Origin: Atlantibacter hermannii
Lineage (GTDB): Bacteria > Pseudomonadota > Gammaproteobacteria > Enterobacterales > Enterobacteriaceae
Direction: 5' to 3'
Assembly: GCA_900635495.1 (NCBI GenBank)
Contig: LR134136.1
Location: 558,001-622,000, forward strand
DNA length: 64,000 nucleotides
The notes below the pieces were generated by a model. The model worked only from the letters and a program-made list of their open reading frames with translations, was not told the origin of the DNA and did no database searches. Made by a program: the position numbers and the translations under genes. Below are positions 57,884-64,000 of the stretch, piece by piece (the stretch's first letter is position 1; each line of letters opens with the position of its first letter).

Positions 57884-58506
57884 ACATTGCATTAATCGAA
57901 ACGTGTGGACTGATTGCAGCAGGAATTAACGCACTTTTTGCCAAACAGACGCATTATCGGATTATTGCCTTTAAGAGTAGCGATGAGTTTATGCAAGCGC
58001 GAGGTTTCAAGAGTTTTCATGGCGTCATTTTCTCTCTTTCAGGTTCCAGAGAGCATCGCCGCGAATGTTTGCAACTTTTTAGCGAAATAGCCTCCGTTCA
58101 GCCGAACCTTAAACGTATTGTTATGGTTAACGATAACGATGAGGCCAAACTCATTACCCAACTGTCACAAACCATGATCAACGGGGTCGTGAATAAAGAC
58201 GCGCCGATTGCCCGTTTTTATGACGAGCTTTCCGCGTTGCTAAACGACTCCGGACGCATGAATGAAAATAACATGAATCACTGGTATATCTGTAACAGCC
58301 CGCGCTTGCTGAGCCCTACTGAGCGCGTGATTCTGCGTTATTTAACTGATGGTTATTCAGTCTCGCAAATTGCATCCTGCCTGGAGCGAAACATTAAGAC
58401 CATTCGGGCGCATAAATTCAACGCCATGCTAAAACTGGGCGTGAGTAATGATGCCGGATTACTGGATGCGGCTGACATTTTGCGTTACAGAAACAATTTC
58501 CTCTGA
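57859..58506 (+). CDS. bglJ: LuxR-type regulator BglJ
   Basis: LuxR-type regulator (215 residues) that forms heterodimers with RcsB to activate the bgl operon, leuO and others in E. coli. N-terminal receiver-like part 1-125; helix-turn-helix at about 145-200 (LSPTERVILRYLTDGYSVSQ, IKTIRAHKFNAMLKLG). It overlaps the end of yjjQ. Confidence 0.92.
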   Translation: MEELGSELNIALIETCGLIAAGINALFAKQTHYRIIAFKSSDEFMQARGFKSFHGVIFSLSGSREHRRECLQLFSEIASVQPNLKRIVMVNDNDEAKLITQLSQTMINGVVNKDAPIARFYDELSALLNDSGRMNENNMNHWYICNSPRLLSPTERVILRYLTDGYSVSQIASCLERNIKTIRAHKFNAMLKLGVSNDAGLLDAADILRYRNNFL

Positions 58507-58507
58507 T

Positions 58508-58531
58508 ACGTTCAACCGCTAACGGTTGAAC
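58508..58531. terminator. Hairpin after bglJ
   Basis: CGTTCAACCG / CGGTTGAACG stem with a 4-base loop between convergent genes; weak T tract. Confidence 0.65.
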
Positions 58532-58543
58532 GCCGCCTTCCGG

Positions 58544-59005
58544 TTATTTCTGGCAAACATCGACCCAATGCGCGGCGGTTAATTCCGCCAACCGTTGGGG
58601 AGAAATACGCACGGCGCTGTGTATGGCGCCTGCTGCCGGAAGGACTTCCTGATATTCCTGCAAAGAAATATCGCAGTACACCGCCAGCGGATGTTCCAGC
58701 CCAAAGGGACATACGCCGCCAACCGGGTGGCCCGTCCAGGACACCACTTCGTCACTGCTCAGCATTCGGGCTTTTGCGCCGAATGCTGCTTTTAGTTTTT
58801 TATTATCCAGGCGCGCATCGCCTTTGGCCACGACTAAAATAATCTGGTCTTTAACTTTTAACGATAATGTTTTCGCGATTTGTCCGGGCTCGACATTGTG
58901 AGCGGCGGCGGCGAGGGCAACGGTGGCGGTGCTTTGATTTAATTCGATAATATCGATATCGGGGGCACGTTCGGCGAAAAATTGCCGTACAGATTCAATA
59001 CTCAT
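58544..59005 (-). CDS. YbaK/EbsC-type aminoacyl-tRNA deacylase-like protein
   Basis: Single-domain protein (153 residues) of the YbaK/ProXp editing family, which hydrolyses misacylated tRNA such as Ala- or Cys-tRNAPro in relatives. Typical motifs: AKTLSLKVKDQIILVVAKGDARLD in part, with K conserved, and TGHPVGGVCPFGLE (GxxxGGxxP) near 91-104. E. coli has relatives YbaK and YeaK elsewhere, so the exact substrate is not predictable. Confidence 0.88.
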   Translation of the reverse strand: MSIESVRQFFAERAPDIDIIELNQSTATVALAAAAHNVEPGQIAKTLSLKVKDQIILVVAKGDARLDNKKLKAAFGAKARMLSSDEVVSWTGHPVGGVCPFGLEHPLAVYCDISLQEYQEVLPAAGAIHSAVRISPQRLAELTAAHWVDVCQK

Positions 59006-59311
59006 TTCTGGCTCCTGCGTGTTGTCTGCGTTTAATCTGGCACAGGTGCTTCAGGCTTGTAAATTGAGGATCTTTCACCTCCATTTTACATAAAAGCAAT
59101 TAGCGATCTTCTTCACATTCACTAAAAGTGGCCTCGGTAACCGGTTGCAGACCGTACCTGGCGGATTAATACTGACTTCGTCTTCTCTCTTCCTTGATAA
59201 AGCCGTTTATAGCCCTCTCTGAAACTGTGATTGATCCAGGGTTCAGGAGAAAGATGACAGCGAAAAGAGCTGTGCTGGCATCTGTGTTCATAGCCTGACA
59301 GGAGAACTGCG
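59006..59311. other. Control region of the EIIC gene
   Basis: A 306-bp interval. It holds the promoters of the YbaK-like gene (minus) and the EIIC gene (plus). A 14-codon leader-like frame at 59254-59298 is the only coding feature I can support. No operator palindrome is evident. Confidence 0.4.
59254..59298 (+). CDS. Candidate 14-residue leader peptide before the EIIC gene
   Basis: MTAKRAVLASVFIA followed by TGA. It has a strong RBS (AGGAGAAAG) at ideal spacing and ends 13 bp before the start of the EIIC gene, whose RBS AGGAGAACTGC overlaps the gap. The peptide is basic then hydrophobic. It may couple translation or regulate the EIIC gene. This is inference from position and RBS only. Confidence 0.4.
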   Translation: MTAKRAVLASVFIA

Positions 59312-60655
59312 ATGTCTGCTCATCATGCTGCATTCAATGTCATTTTCCGTTTCGTAGAAAATTTTGTCAGTCCTGTCGCCGTGCGGATTTCTTCACAGCG
59401 CCACGTCATGGCCATCCGCGATGGGTTCATATCCGCAATGCCTTTTATGATTGTCGGGTCGTTTTTACTGGTTTTCGCTTATCCGCCTTTTTCGCCGGAT
59501 ACCACCTGGGGGTTCGCCCGCGCCTGGCTGGCGCTGGCTAAGCGTTTTGAAGGACAAATCCTCTCGCCGTTTGATATGACGATGGGGATTATGTCGATTT
59601 ATATTTGCGTGGCGATTGCCTATAACCTCGGCAAGCATTATGTGAAAAGCCATCAGCTCGATCCCTTTATGGGGGCGATGCTGTCGTTAATGGCGTTTTT
59701 GCTGGTTGCGGCACCGAAAACCCAGGGGGCGTTGCCGGGAGACGGACTTGGCGGAACAGGGATTTTCACTGCGATTCTGGTAGCGATTTATTGCGTTGAA
59801 ATGATGCGTTTTCTGAAAGCGCGCAATATTGGTATTCGGCTGCCGGACCAGGTGCCGCCGATGATCAAGAACTCATTCGATTTGCTGATCCCGGTTCTGG
59901 TGGTGGTCTTAACGCTTTATCCGCTCAGCCTGCTTATCCAGTCTCAATTCGACATGCTTATCCCGCAGGCGATTATGTCGATATTCAATCCACTCGTGGC
60001 GGCTGCGGATTCCTTACCCGCTATTTTGCTGGCGGTCCTGATCGGCCATTTACTGTGGTTCGCCGGAATTCATGGCGCGGCAATTGTCTCCGGTATGCTG
60101 CAAATGTTCTGGCTAACCAATCTTGCGGCGAATCAGGCGGCCCTGGCTCAGGGCGCGCCGTTGCCGCACATTTTTATGGAGGCGTTCTGGACGTTTTTCA
60201 TTGTCGTCGGCGGTTCCGGCGCAACAATGGGACTGGTGATTTGCTATCTGAAAAGCCGTTCGGCGCATCTGCGGGCAATAGGGCGGTTAAGCGTCGTGCC
60301 GAGTATGTTCAACATTAACGAGCCGGTTATCTTTGGTACGCCGATCGTGATGAACCCGGTATTTTTTATCCCTTTCCTGTTAGCGCCGATGGTGAATGCG
60401 GTGCTCGCCTGGGCCGCTATGAAATTTGATTTGGTGAGCCGGGTCATTTCCGTGGTTCCCTGGACCGCGCCCGCCCCGATTGGTGGCGCATGGGCTCTGG
60501 GGTGGGACTTCCGGGCCGCTTTACTGGTGATAGTGTTAGCGGTGGTTTCCGCCATCATTTACTACCCGTTTTTCAAAGTTTACGAAAAACAGCTGCTGGA
60601 GCAGGAAGCGGCGGAGAGTGAGGCGGAAAAAGCGGATAACCAGCAGGTTGCATGA
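59312..60655 (+). CDS. PTS EIIC component, lactose/cellobiose family
   Basis: Membrane channel subunit (447 residues) of a phosphotransferase system for a beta-glucoside or related disaccharide. About eight hydrophobic segments. The family signature FNINEPVIFGTPIVMNPVFF in part lies near 330-348, with GHLLWFAGIHGAAIV near 247. No EIIA, EIIB, glycosidase or regulator is adjacent, so it must share partner subunits encoded elsewhere or be a leftover of a larger locus. RBS AGGAGA precedes ATG 59312. Confidence 0.9.
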   Translation: MSAHHAAFNVIFRFVENFVSPVAVRISSQRHVMAIRDGFISAMPFMIVGSFLLVFAYPPFSPDTTWGFARAWLALAKRFEGQILSPFDMTMGIMSIYICVAIAYNLGKHYVKSHQLDPFMGAMLSLMAFLLVAAPKTQGALPGDGLGGTGIFTAILVAIYCVEMMRFLKARNIGIRLPDQVPPMIKNSFDLLIPVLVVVLTLYPLSLLIQSQFDMLIPQAIMSIFNPLVAAADSLPAILLAVLIGHLLWFAGIHGAAIVSGMLQMFWLTNLAANQAALAQGAPLPHIFMEAFWTFFIVVGGSGATMGLVICYLKSRSAHLRAIGRLSVVPSMFNINEPVIFGTPIVMNPVFFIPFLLAPMVNAVLAWAAMKFDLVSRVISVVPWTAPAPIGGAWALGWDFRAALLVIVLAVVSAIIYYPFFKVYEKQLLEQEAAESEAEKADNQQVA

Positions 60656-60660
60656 GGATT

Positions 60661-60683
60661 CAGCCTGCGCTTGCCGCAGGCTG
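60661..60683. terminator. Bidirectional hairpin between the EIIC gene and fhuF
   Basis: Nine-bp stem CAGCCTGCG / CGCAGGCTG with a 5-base loop between the convergent stops. Confidence 0.8.
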
Positions 60684-60684
60684 A

Positions 60685-61473
60685 TTATTTCAGGGTACAG
60701 TCACCGCACTGTTGCACGCCAGGCAGGCGATTACGCTGACAACAGGTACGACGCACCAGCAGGCCTTCTCGCGGGACGACGGTGCGATACAGTGGGTTAT
60801 CGCGTCCATCGAGGCGCGTCTTTTCAAAGAAACAGGCCTGACGTAAGGCTTGCCAGTCGGCCTCGCCTAAGCGCGGCTTAAGTTCGCCAAGAAACCAGTT
60901 AATCAGATAGCCTGCGTTGCTCCAGATCAGGCGACCATTGATATCACCACTCTCTTCCAGCGCGTCCACCACGGGTCTCAGCACTTCACCTGTCAGATAT
61001 TCCATTCGCTCGCGCAAACTGTATTGCGCCAGTGGGGGATGGGAATAAACGTCAATCCAGAAAGTTTCAGCGCGGCCCGTTTCATGAAAGCGAACCCGAA
61101 TCAAATCTGGAGAAAGGCGTAAACCTGTCGGGTGCATCACGACGGCGGCCATTAAGGCAGGCGTTAACAGGCCGATATACCACTGCGCCCAGAGCGATTT
61201 AAGGGGTTTTGTTTCACGGGGCTGTTCAGTATGTTGCGCATAAATATGATCGCTATAGGCGGTCATCAGGGCATTGAATGTGTCGGGCTGCGCCCACTGC
61301 GCTAATGTCAGGGCATTAAACGGCGTAGGCTCATCAAACTTCACGGTTTCAAGAAGATGGGGATGATGAAGACGCAAATCGTGACGGAGCGCGTCCGCGA
61401 GACTTGTCGCATGACCAAACGAGGCGGGTGAGGGAACAGCACCCTGAATCAACTGAAACGAAGAATAAGCCAT
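60685..61473 (-). CDS. fhuF: Ferric iron reductase FhuF (siderophore reductase)
   Basis: Cytoplasmic iron-sulfur protein (262 residues) that reduces hydroxamate-bound ferric iron. The [2Fe-2S] cysteines are in RRTCCQRNRLPGVQQCGDC at the C-terminus (CC-x10-C-x2-C). The start at 61473 (MAYSSFQ) aligns with E. coli MAYRSA; the ORF from 61512 would run through the promoter Fur site. Fur-regulated. Confidence 0.94.
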   Translation of the reverse strand: MAYSSFQLIQGAVPSPASFGHATSLADALRHDLRLHHPHLLETVKFDEPTPFNALTLAQWAQPDTFNALMTAYSDHIYAQHTEQPRETKPLKSLWAQWYIGLLTPALMAAVVMHPTGLRLSPDLIRVRFHETGRAETFWIDVYSHPPLAQYSLRERMEYLTGEVLRPVVDALEESGDINGRLIWSNAGYLINWFLGELKPRLGEADWQALRQACFFEKTRLDGRDNPLYRTVVPREGLLVRRTCCQRNRLPGVQQCGDCTLK

Positions 61474-61491
61474 AGGGACAGAACAGCGAAT

Positions 61492-61510
61492 CGTAATGAT
61501 AATGATTGCC
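61492..61510 (-). promoter_or_regulatory. Fur box of fhuF
   Basis: CGTAATGATAATGATTGCC matches the 19-bp Fur consensus GATAATGATAATCATTATC at 14 positions, about 20 bp before the fhuF ATG. Confidence 0.8.
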
Positions 61511-61553
61511 AATCCTAACGATGGGTCTAACCGATAGCAAGCGGATCGATACG

Positions 61554-62621
61554 TTATTCGTTATCTTCTATTTCGTCGCTGCTCAAAATATGGTTTCTGC
61601 CCATATTCTTAGCTTTATAAAGCGCTTTATCGGCAAGTTTATATGCATCGTTGAAATCACGTTCATGCATCGGCGCAAGCCCGATACTGATGGTCACGTT
61701 GGTCGCCGCCTGGGTGTTAAAACGATGCGGAATGCGCAAATCAAACACTCGCTGGCGGATCCGTTCCGCCGTTTTGCGGGCCAGCTCCAGATCGCTGTTG
61801 CTCAATAACACCAGAAATTCTTCGCCGCCGAAACGCGCCACGATATCGCGGGAACGTACCGCATCGCGTATAGCCGCAGAGACGCGAGCCAGCGCCTGAT
61901 CGCCCATCATGTGCCCGTAATGATCGTTGTAGGCTTTGAAATGATCGATATCCACCACCAGCACTACATTGCGCTCTGAACCTAATGTGAACAAATTTTC
62001 CAGCCGGTTTTGAAAGCCGCGGCGGTTATACAGGCCGGTTAAAGGATCAATCATGCTCAGATCGGTGAGCGTTTTCTTTTCTTCCATCAGCTTGAACATC
62101 AGGCCCTGGGCAAAGGCGTCGTTGCGCTTCTGGATCAGATGCTGAATGACGATGCCCGCCATCGGTAACAGCACGGCATACAGCATTCGAATCGTGTGCT
62201 GCCCGTGATCCAACCACAGCACGGTAACAATGACCGGCAGGCAATGGCAGATGAACGCTTTAAGATTATTAATAAAGGCCAGCGCACCGACGAATAACAC
62301 GCTCATTAGCGCAATGATCAGATAGGACGATTCATAAATCGGAATAAACGGCTGCTTGATATAAACATGCCACGCCCAAAGTGCGCCAAACAGCAACGAA
62401 ATGAGGTTCAGGCTGATGTTGCGCGTCTGACTGACCCAGCGCCATATCAGCATGGCGATACTTAAAGAAAGGATGATTATCAGCGGCGCAGTGACCAGCT
62501 TAACCCTGAATAATGGGCTCAGCATGCTAAATAATGCCGATAACGCATTAAGAAACAGAAACAGGCGTAATGAGAGCTGGTATTTCTCTTGAAGTAGCGA
62601 TCGCCAGGTTTGAGACGTCAT
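61554..62621 (-). CDS. Membrane diguanylate cyclase (GGDEF)
   Basis: c-di-GMP synthase (355 residues). The N-terminal 170 residues hold about six membrane helices and a short cytoplasmic linker (LMEEKKTLTDLS). The GGDEF domain follows (about 185-345) with active-site GGEEF near 270 and an allosteric inhibition site RxxD (RSRD) five residues before it, so the enzyme should be active and feedback-inhibited. The sensor ligand is unknown; the membrane domain is not a recognisable CHASE or MASE type to me. It is not the usual neighbour of fhuF in E. coli. Confidence 0.92.
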   Translation of the reverse strand: MTSQTWRSLLQEKYQLSLRLFLFLNALSALFSMLSPLFRVKLVTAPLIIILSLSIAMLIWRWVSQTRNISLNLISLLFGALWAWHVYIKQPFIPIYESSYLIIALMSVLFVGALAFINNLKAFICHCLPVIVTVLWLDHGQHTIRMLYAVLLPMAGIVIQHLIQKRNDAFAQGLMFKLMEEKKTLTDLSMIDPLTGLYNRRGFQNRLENLFTLGSERNVVLVVDIDHFKAYNDHYGHMMGDQALARVSAAIRDAVRSRDIVARFGGEEFLVLLSNSDLELARKTAERIRQRVFDLRIPHRFNTQAATNVTISIGLAPMHERDFNDAYKLADKALYKAKNMGRNHILSSDEIEDNE

Positions 62622-62809
62622 ATCTAAGTCGTTGTTTTTACGCGCTATGTCAGGTTGAGGTGAGATAAAGGCAAACAGGCGGAAATTAAGGCATTATCGA
62701 TCCGGAATTAGTGATCTTTATCAATTTGCTCAATCTATCACCTTCATCAATTCGTGTCATTAGCTGCCCGAAAAACTCACTGCGCGCTGAACAACTCAAA
62801 CTTGAAAAT

Positions 62810-62860
62810 GAGAATTTATATCATATGATATGGGTTATCATTACCATTTGAGTTATCGAT
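62810..62860 (+). promoter_or_regulatory. Candidate Fur-type sites before yjjZ
   Basis: ATGAGAATTTATATCAT and GGTTATCATTACC, with the palindrome ATCATATGATAT between, resemble Fur half-sites. E. coli yjjZ is described as Fur-controlled. The exact binding position is unclear. Confidence 0.4.
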
Positions 62861-62875
62861 TTAAGAGGTGGAGCC

Positions 62876-63112
62876 GTGTTGCAACGAGCGTTGGAAAGTG
62901 GATGGGGGATCGTGGTGCCGGGCCTGATCGTCGCGTTACTGGCGTTTAACGGATTAACCTTCGAACAATGGCGGGGCGTTGTCGTACTGGCATTGCTGGC
63001 GACATCCGCCATGCTGTACCACAAACGTTTACGTCACTTCGTGTTGTTACCGTCATGCGTAGCACTGATCAGCGGATTAATGCTGGTGGCGTTAAATTTA
63101 CGAGGGTATTAA
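62876..63112 (+). CDS. yjjZ: DUF1435 small membrane protein YjjZ
   Basis: A 78-residue inner-membrane protein with three hydrophobic segments (about 10-26, 35-47, 55-74) and a basic loop YHKRLRHF between the second and third. It belongs to DUF1435. The start is GTG at 62876 after RBS AGAGGTGGAG. Function unknown; it lies before the tRNA-Leu genes as in E. coli. Confidence 0.85.
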   Translation: MLQRALESGWGIVVPGLIVALLAFNGLTFEQWRGVVVLALLATSAMLYHKRLRHFVLLPSCVALISGLMLVALNLRGY

Positions 63113-63144
63113 AGGGGATATTAACGAAGAGAGGGGGCAAAACG

Positions 63145-63231
63145 TGGTGCGAAGAGAGGGACTTGAACCCTCACGCCCGTTAAGGCACTAACACCTGAAG
63201 CTAGCGCGTCTACCAATTCCGCCACCTTCGC
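63145..63231 (-). tRNA. leuV: tRNA-Leu (anticodon CAG), third of three
   Basis: An 87-nt tRNA read on the minus strand, from GCGAAGGTGGCGG at the 5' end to CTTCGCACCA with an encoded CCA. The anticodon loop CTTCAGG gives CAG. The long class II variable arm contains GTGCCTTAACGGGC. It is preceded on the minus strand by two further copies. Symbols within the trio are assigned by position only. Confidence 0.96.
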
Positions 63232-63260
63232 ACAGGGTAAAATCAATATCGTCATCGCAT

Positions 63261-63347
63261 TGGTGCGAAGAGAGGGACTTGAACCCTCACGTCCGTTAAG
63301 ACACTAACACCTGAAGCTAGCGCGTCTACCAATTCCGCCACCTTCGC
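63261..63347 (-). tRNA. leuP: tRNA-Leu (anticodon CAG), second of three
   Basis: An 87-nt copy with the same body. The variable arm reads GTGTCTTAACGGAC, differing from the copy at 63145 by a compensated C-G to T-A pair. Confidence 0.96.
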
Positions 63348-63376
63348 GCAGTGCGAACGATATTTTGCGTGGTTGT

Positions 63377-63463
63377 TGGTGCGAAGAGAGGGACTTGAAC
63401 CCTCACGTCCGTTAAGACACTAACACCTGAAGCTAGCGCGTCTACCAATTCCGCCACCTTCGC
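63377..63463 (-). tRNA. leuQ: tRNA-Leu (anticodon CAG), first of three
   Basis: Identical in sequence to the middle copy. The spacers between the three genes are 29 bp each, consistent with one precursor transcript. Confidence 0.96.
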
Positions 63464-63585
63464 GTACCAGCAATACCAGGAAGTATTGCAACCACGGAGG
63501 CGCATTCTAGATGTTTTCTGAGCGTCGTCAACAGTTAATTTGGTGTCGCTTTCCTGATTGGCTTAAAAAGCGACACCCGTCAGAT

Positions 63586-64000
63586 TTAGCGCTTCTTCGC
63601 ACCGCGTCCCATCACGGCGCGATAGACCTTAAAACGCCCGGTTTGCGCCAGCACTTCATGGTTGCCGAATGCTTCATCCAGCACATTCGGATAAGGCAGA
63701 AACGCATTCGCCACGATGCGCAATTCACCACCAATATTCAAATGGCGCACCGCGCCGCGAATCAACTGCTGCGCGGCATCGAGGCTGGTTTGCATCCCAT
63801 CGTGGAAGGGCGGGTTTGAGATGATCATATCGAAGCGGCCATTCACATCGGAATAGACGTTACTGGCCAGTACCTGACCTTCTATCCCGTTGGCGGCCAG
63901 CGTGGCTTTCGCCGCTTCAACCGCAGACGCGCCGACATCAGTTAAGGTCAAGCGCACTTTCGGAGAATGGCTCGCCAGCATCACTGACAGCACGCCCGTG
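63586..64000 (-). CDS. rsmC: 16S rRNA m2G1207 methyltransferase RsmC, C-terminal part
   Basis: The gene runs off the window edge; the visible 138 codons are the C-terminal methyltransferase domain. The catalytic motif IISNPPFHDG (NPPF) and the preceding SAM-binding strand LTDVGASAV are present. The protein methylates G1207 of 16S rRNA with S-adenosylmethionine. Ends GRFKVYRAVMGRGAKKR. An internal ATG at 63993 is not the true start. Confidence 0.94.
   Translation of the reverse strand, partial: TGVLSVMLASHSPKVRLTLTDVGASAVEAAKATLAANGIEGQVLASNVYSDVNGRFDMIISNPPFHDGMQTSLDAAQQLIRGAVRHLNIGGELRIVANAFLPYPNVLDEAFGNHEVLAQTGRFKVYRAVMGRGAKKR

Noticed and set aside
63993..64000. ATG at 63993 as the start of rsmC
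   Set aside because: RsmC is about 340 residues; the visible frame continues past the window edge.

Overview
The window is chromosomal DNA from a member of the Enterobacteriaceae. It carries long runs of genes in Escherichia coli order: yhaL to fadH, opgB-yjjA-dnaC-dnaT-yjjB-yjjP-yjjQ-bglJ, and fhuF-yjjZ-three tRNA-Leu-rsmC. It also holds genes typical of Salmonella, Enterobacter, Kosakonia or Klebsiella, namely fra and an orphan dsdA. The proteins match neither E. coli nor Salmonella closely enough to be either. I cannot fix the genus from the sequence alone.

Layout. 1-3.5 kb: an FGGY pentulose-type kinase diverges from an MHS-family transporter, with matching 16-bp operators at both genes. 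3.6-9 kb: a Shedu-type antiphage nuclease, then yjiN, a UspF-like protein, two unknown genes and mdtM. 9.1-13.3 kb: a fructose-asparagine (fra) locus with regulator, deglycase, kinase and transporter. 13.4-17.2 kb: an AraC regulator, a LysE exporter, yicN and tsr. 17.2-18.2 kb: an unusual GC-rich non-coding island. 18.2-26.8 kb: the complete lsr AI-2 locus (lsrK, lsrR, lsrACDBFG). 26.9-28.1 kb: a RoxA-like oxygenase. 28.1-49.0 kb: the block that lies near 70 min in E. coli, including hexuronate catabolism (exuR, exuT, uxaC, uxaA) and alx with its Mn/pH riboswitch. 49.2-64 kb: dsdA, then the block near 99 min in E. coli, ending in three tRNA-Leu(CAG) genes and part of rsmC.

Functional picture. 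Carbon-source modules dominate: an unknown pentulose or polyol, fructose-asparagine, galacturonate and glucuronate, D-serine, and a sugar imported by a lone EIIC. They sit with AI-2 uptake and serine/AI-2 chemotaxis (tsr), envelope functions (opgB, yqjA, mzrA) and replication-restart genes (dnaT, dnaC). The lsr and tsr neighbourhood links AI-2 import to AI-2 taxis.

Three points stand out. First, the island at 17.2-18.2 kb, between the convergent genes tsr and lsrK, holds two diverged copies of one structured sequence. They point away from each other, several stems show compensatory base changes, and each copy runs into a tandem repeat array. I recognise no family for it. Second, single-base indels break ten genes (fraB, fraD, fraA, araC-like, lysE-like, yicN, tsr, lsrK, lsrR, rlmG). 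Repairing them restores near family-normal lengths, so sequencing error must be ruled out before calling pseudogenes. Third, the 70-min and 99-min E. coli blocks are joined here, which fits inversion symmetric about oriC.
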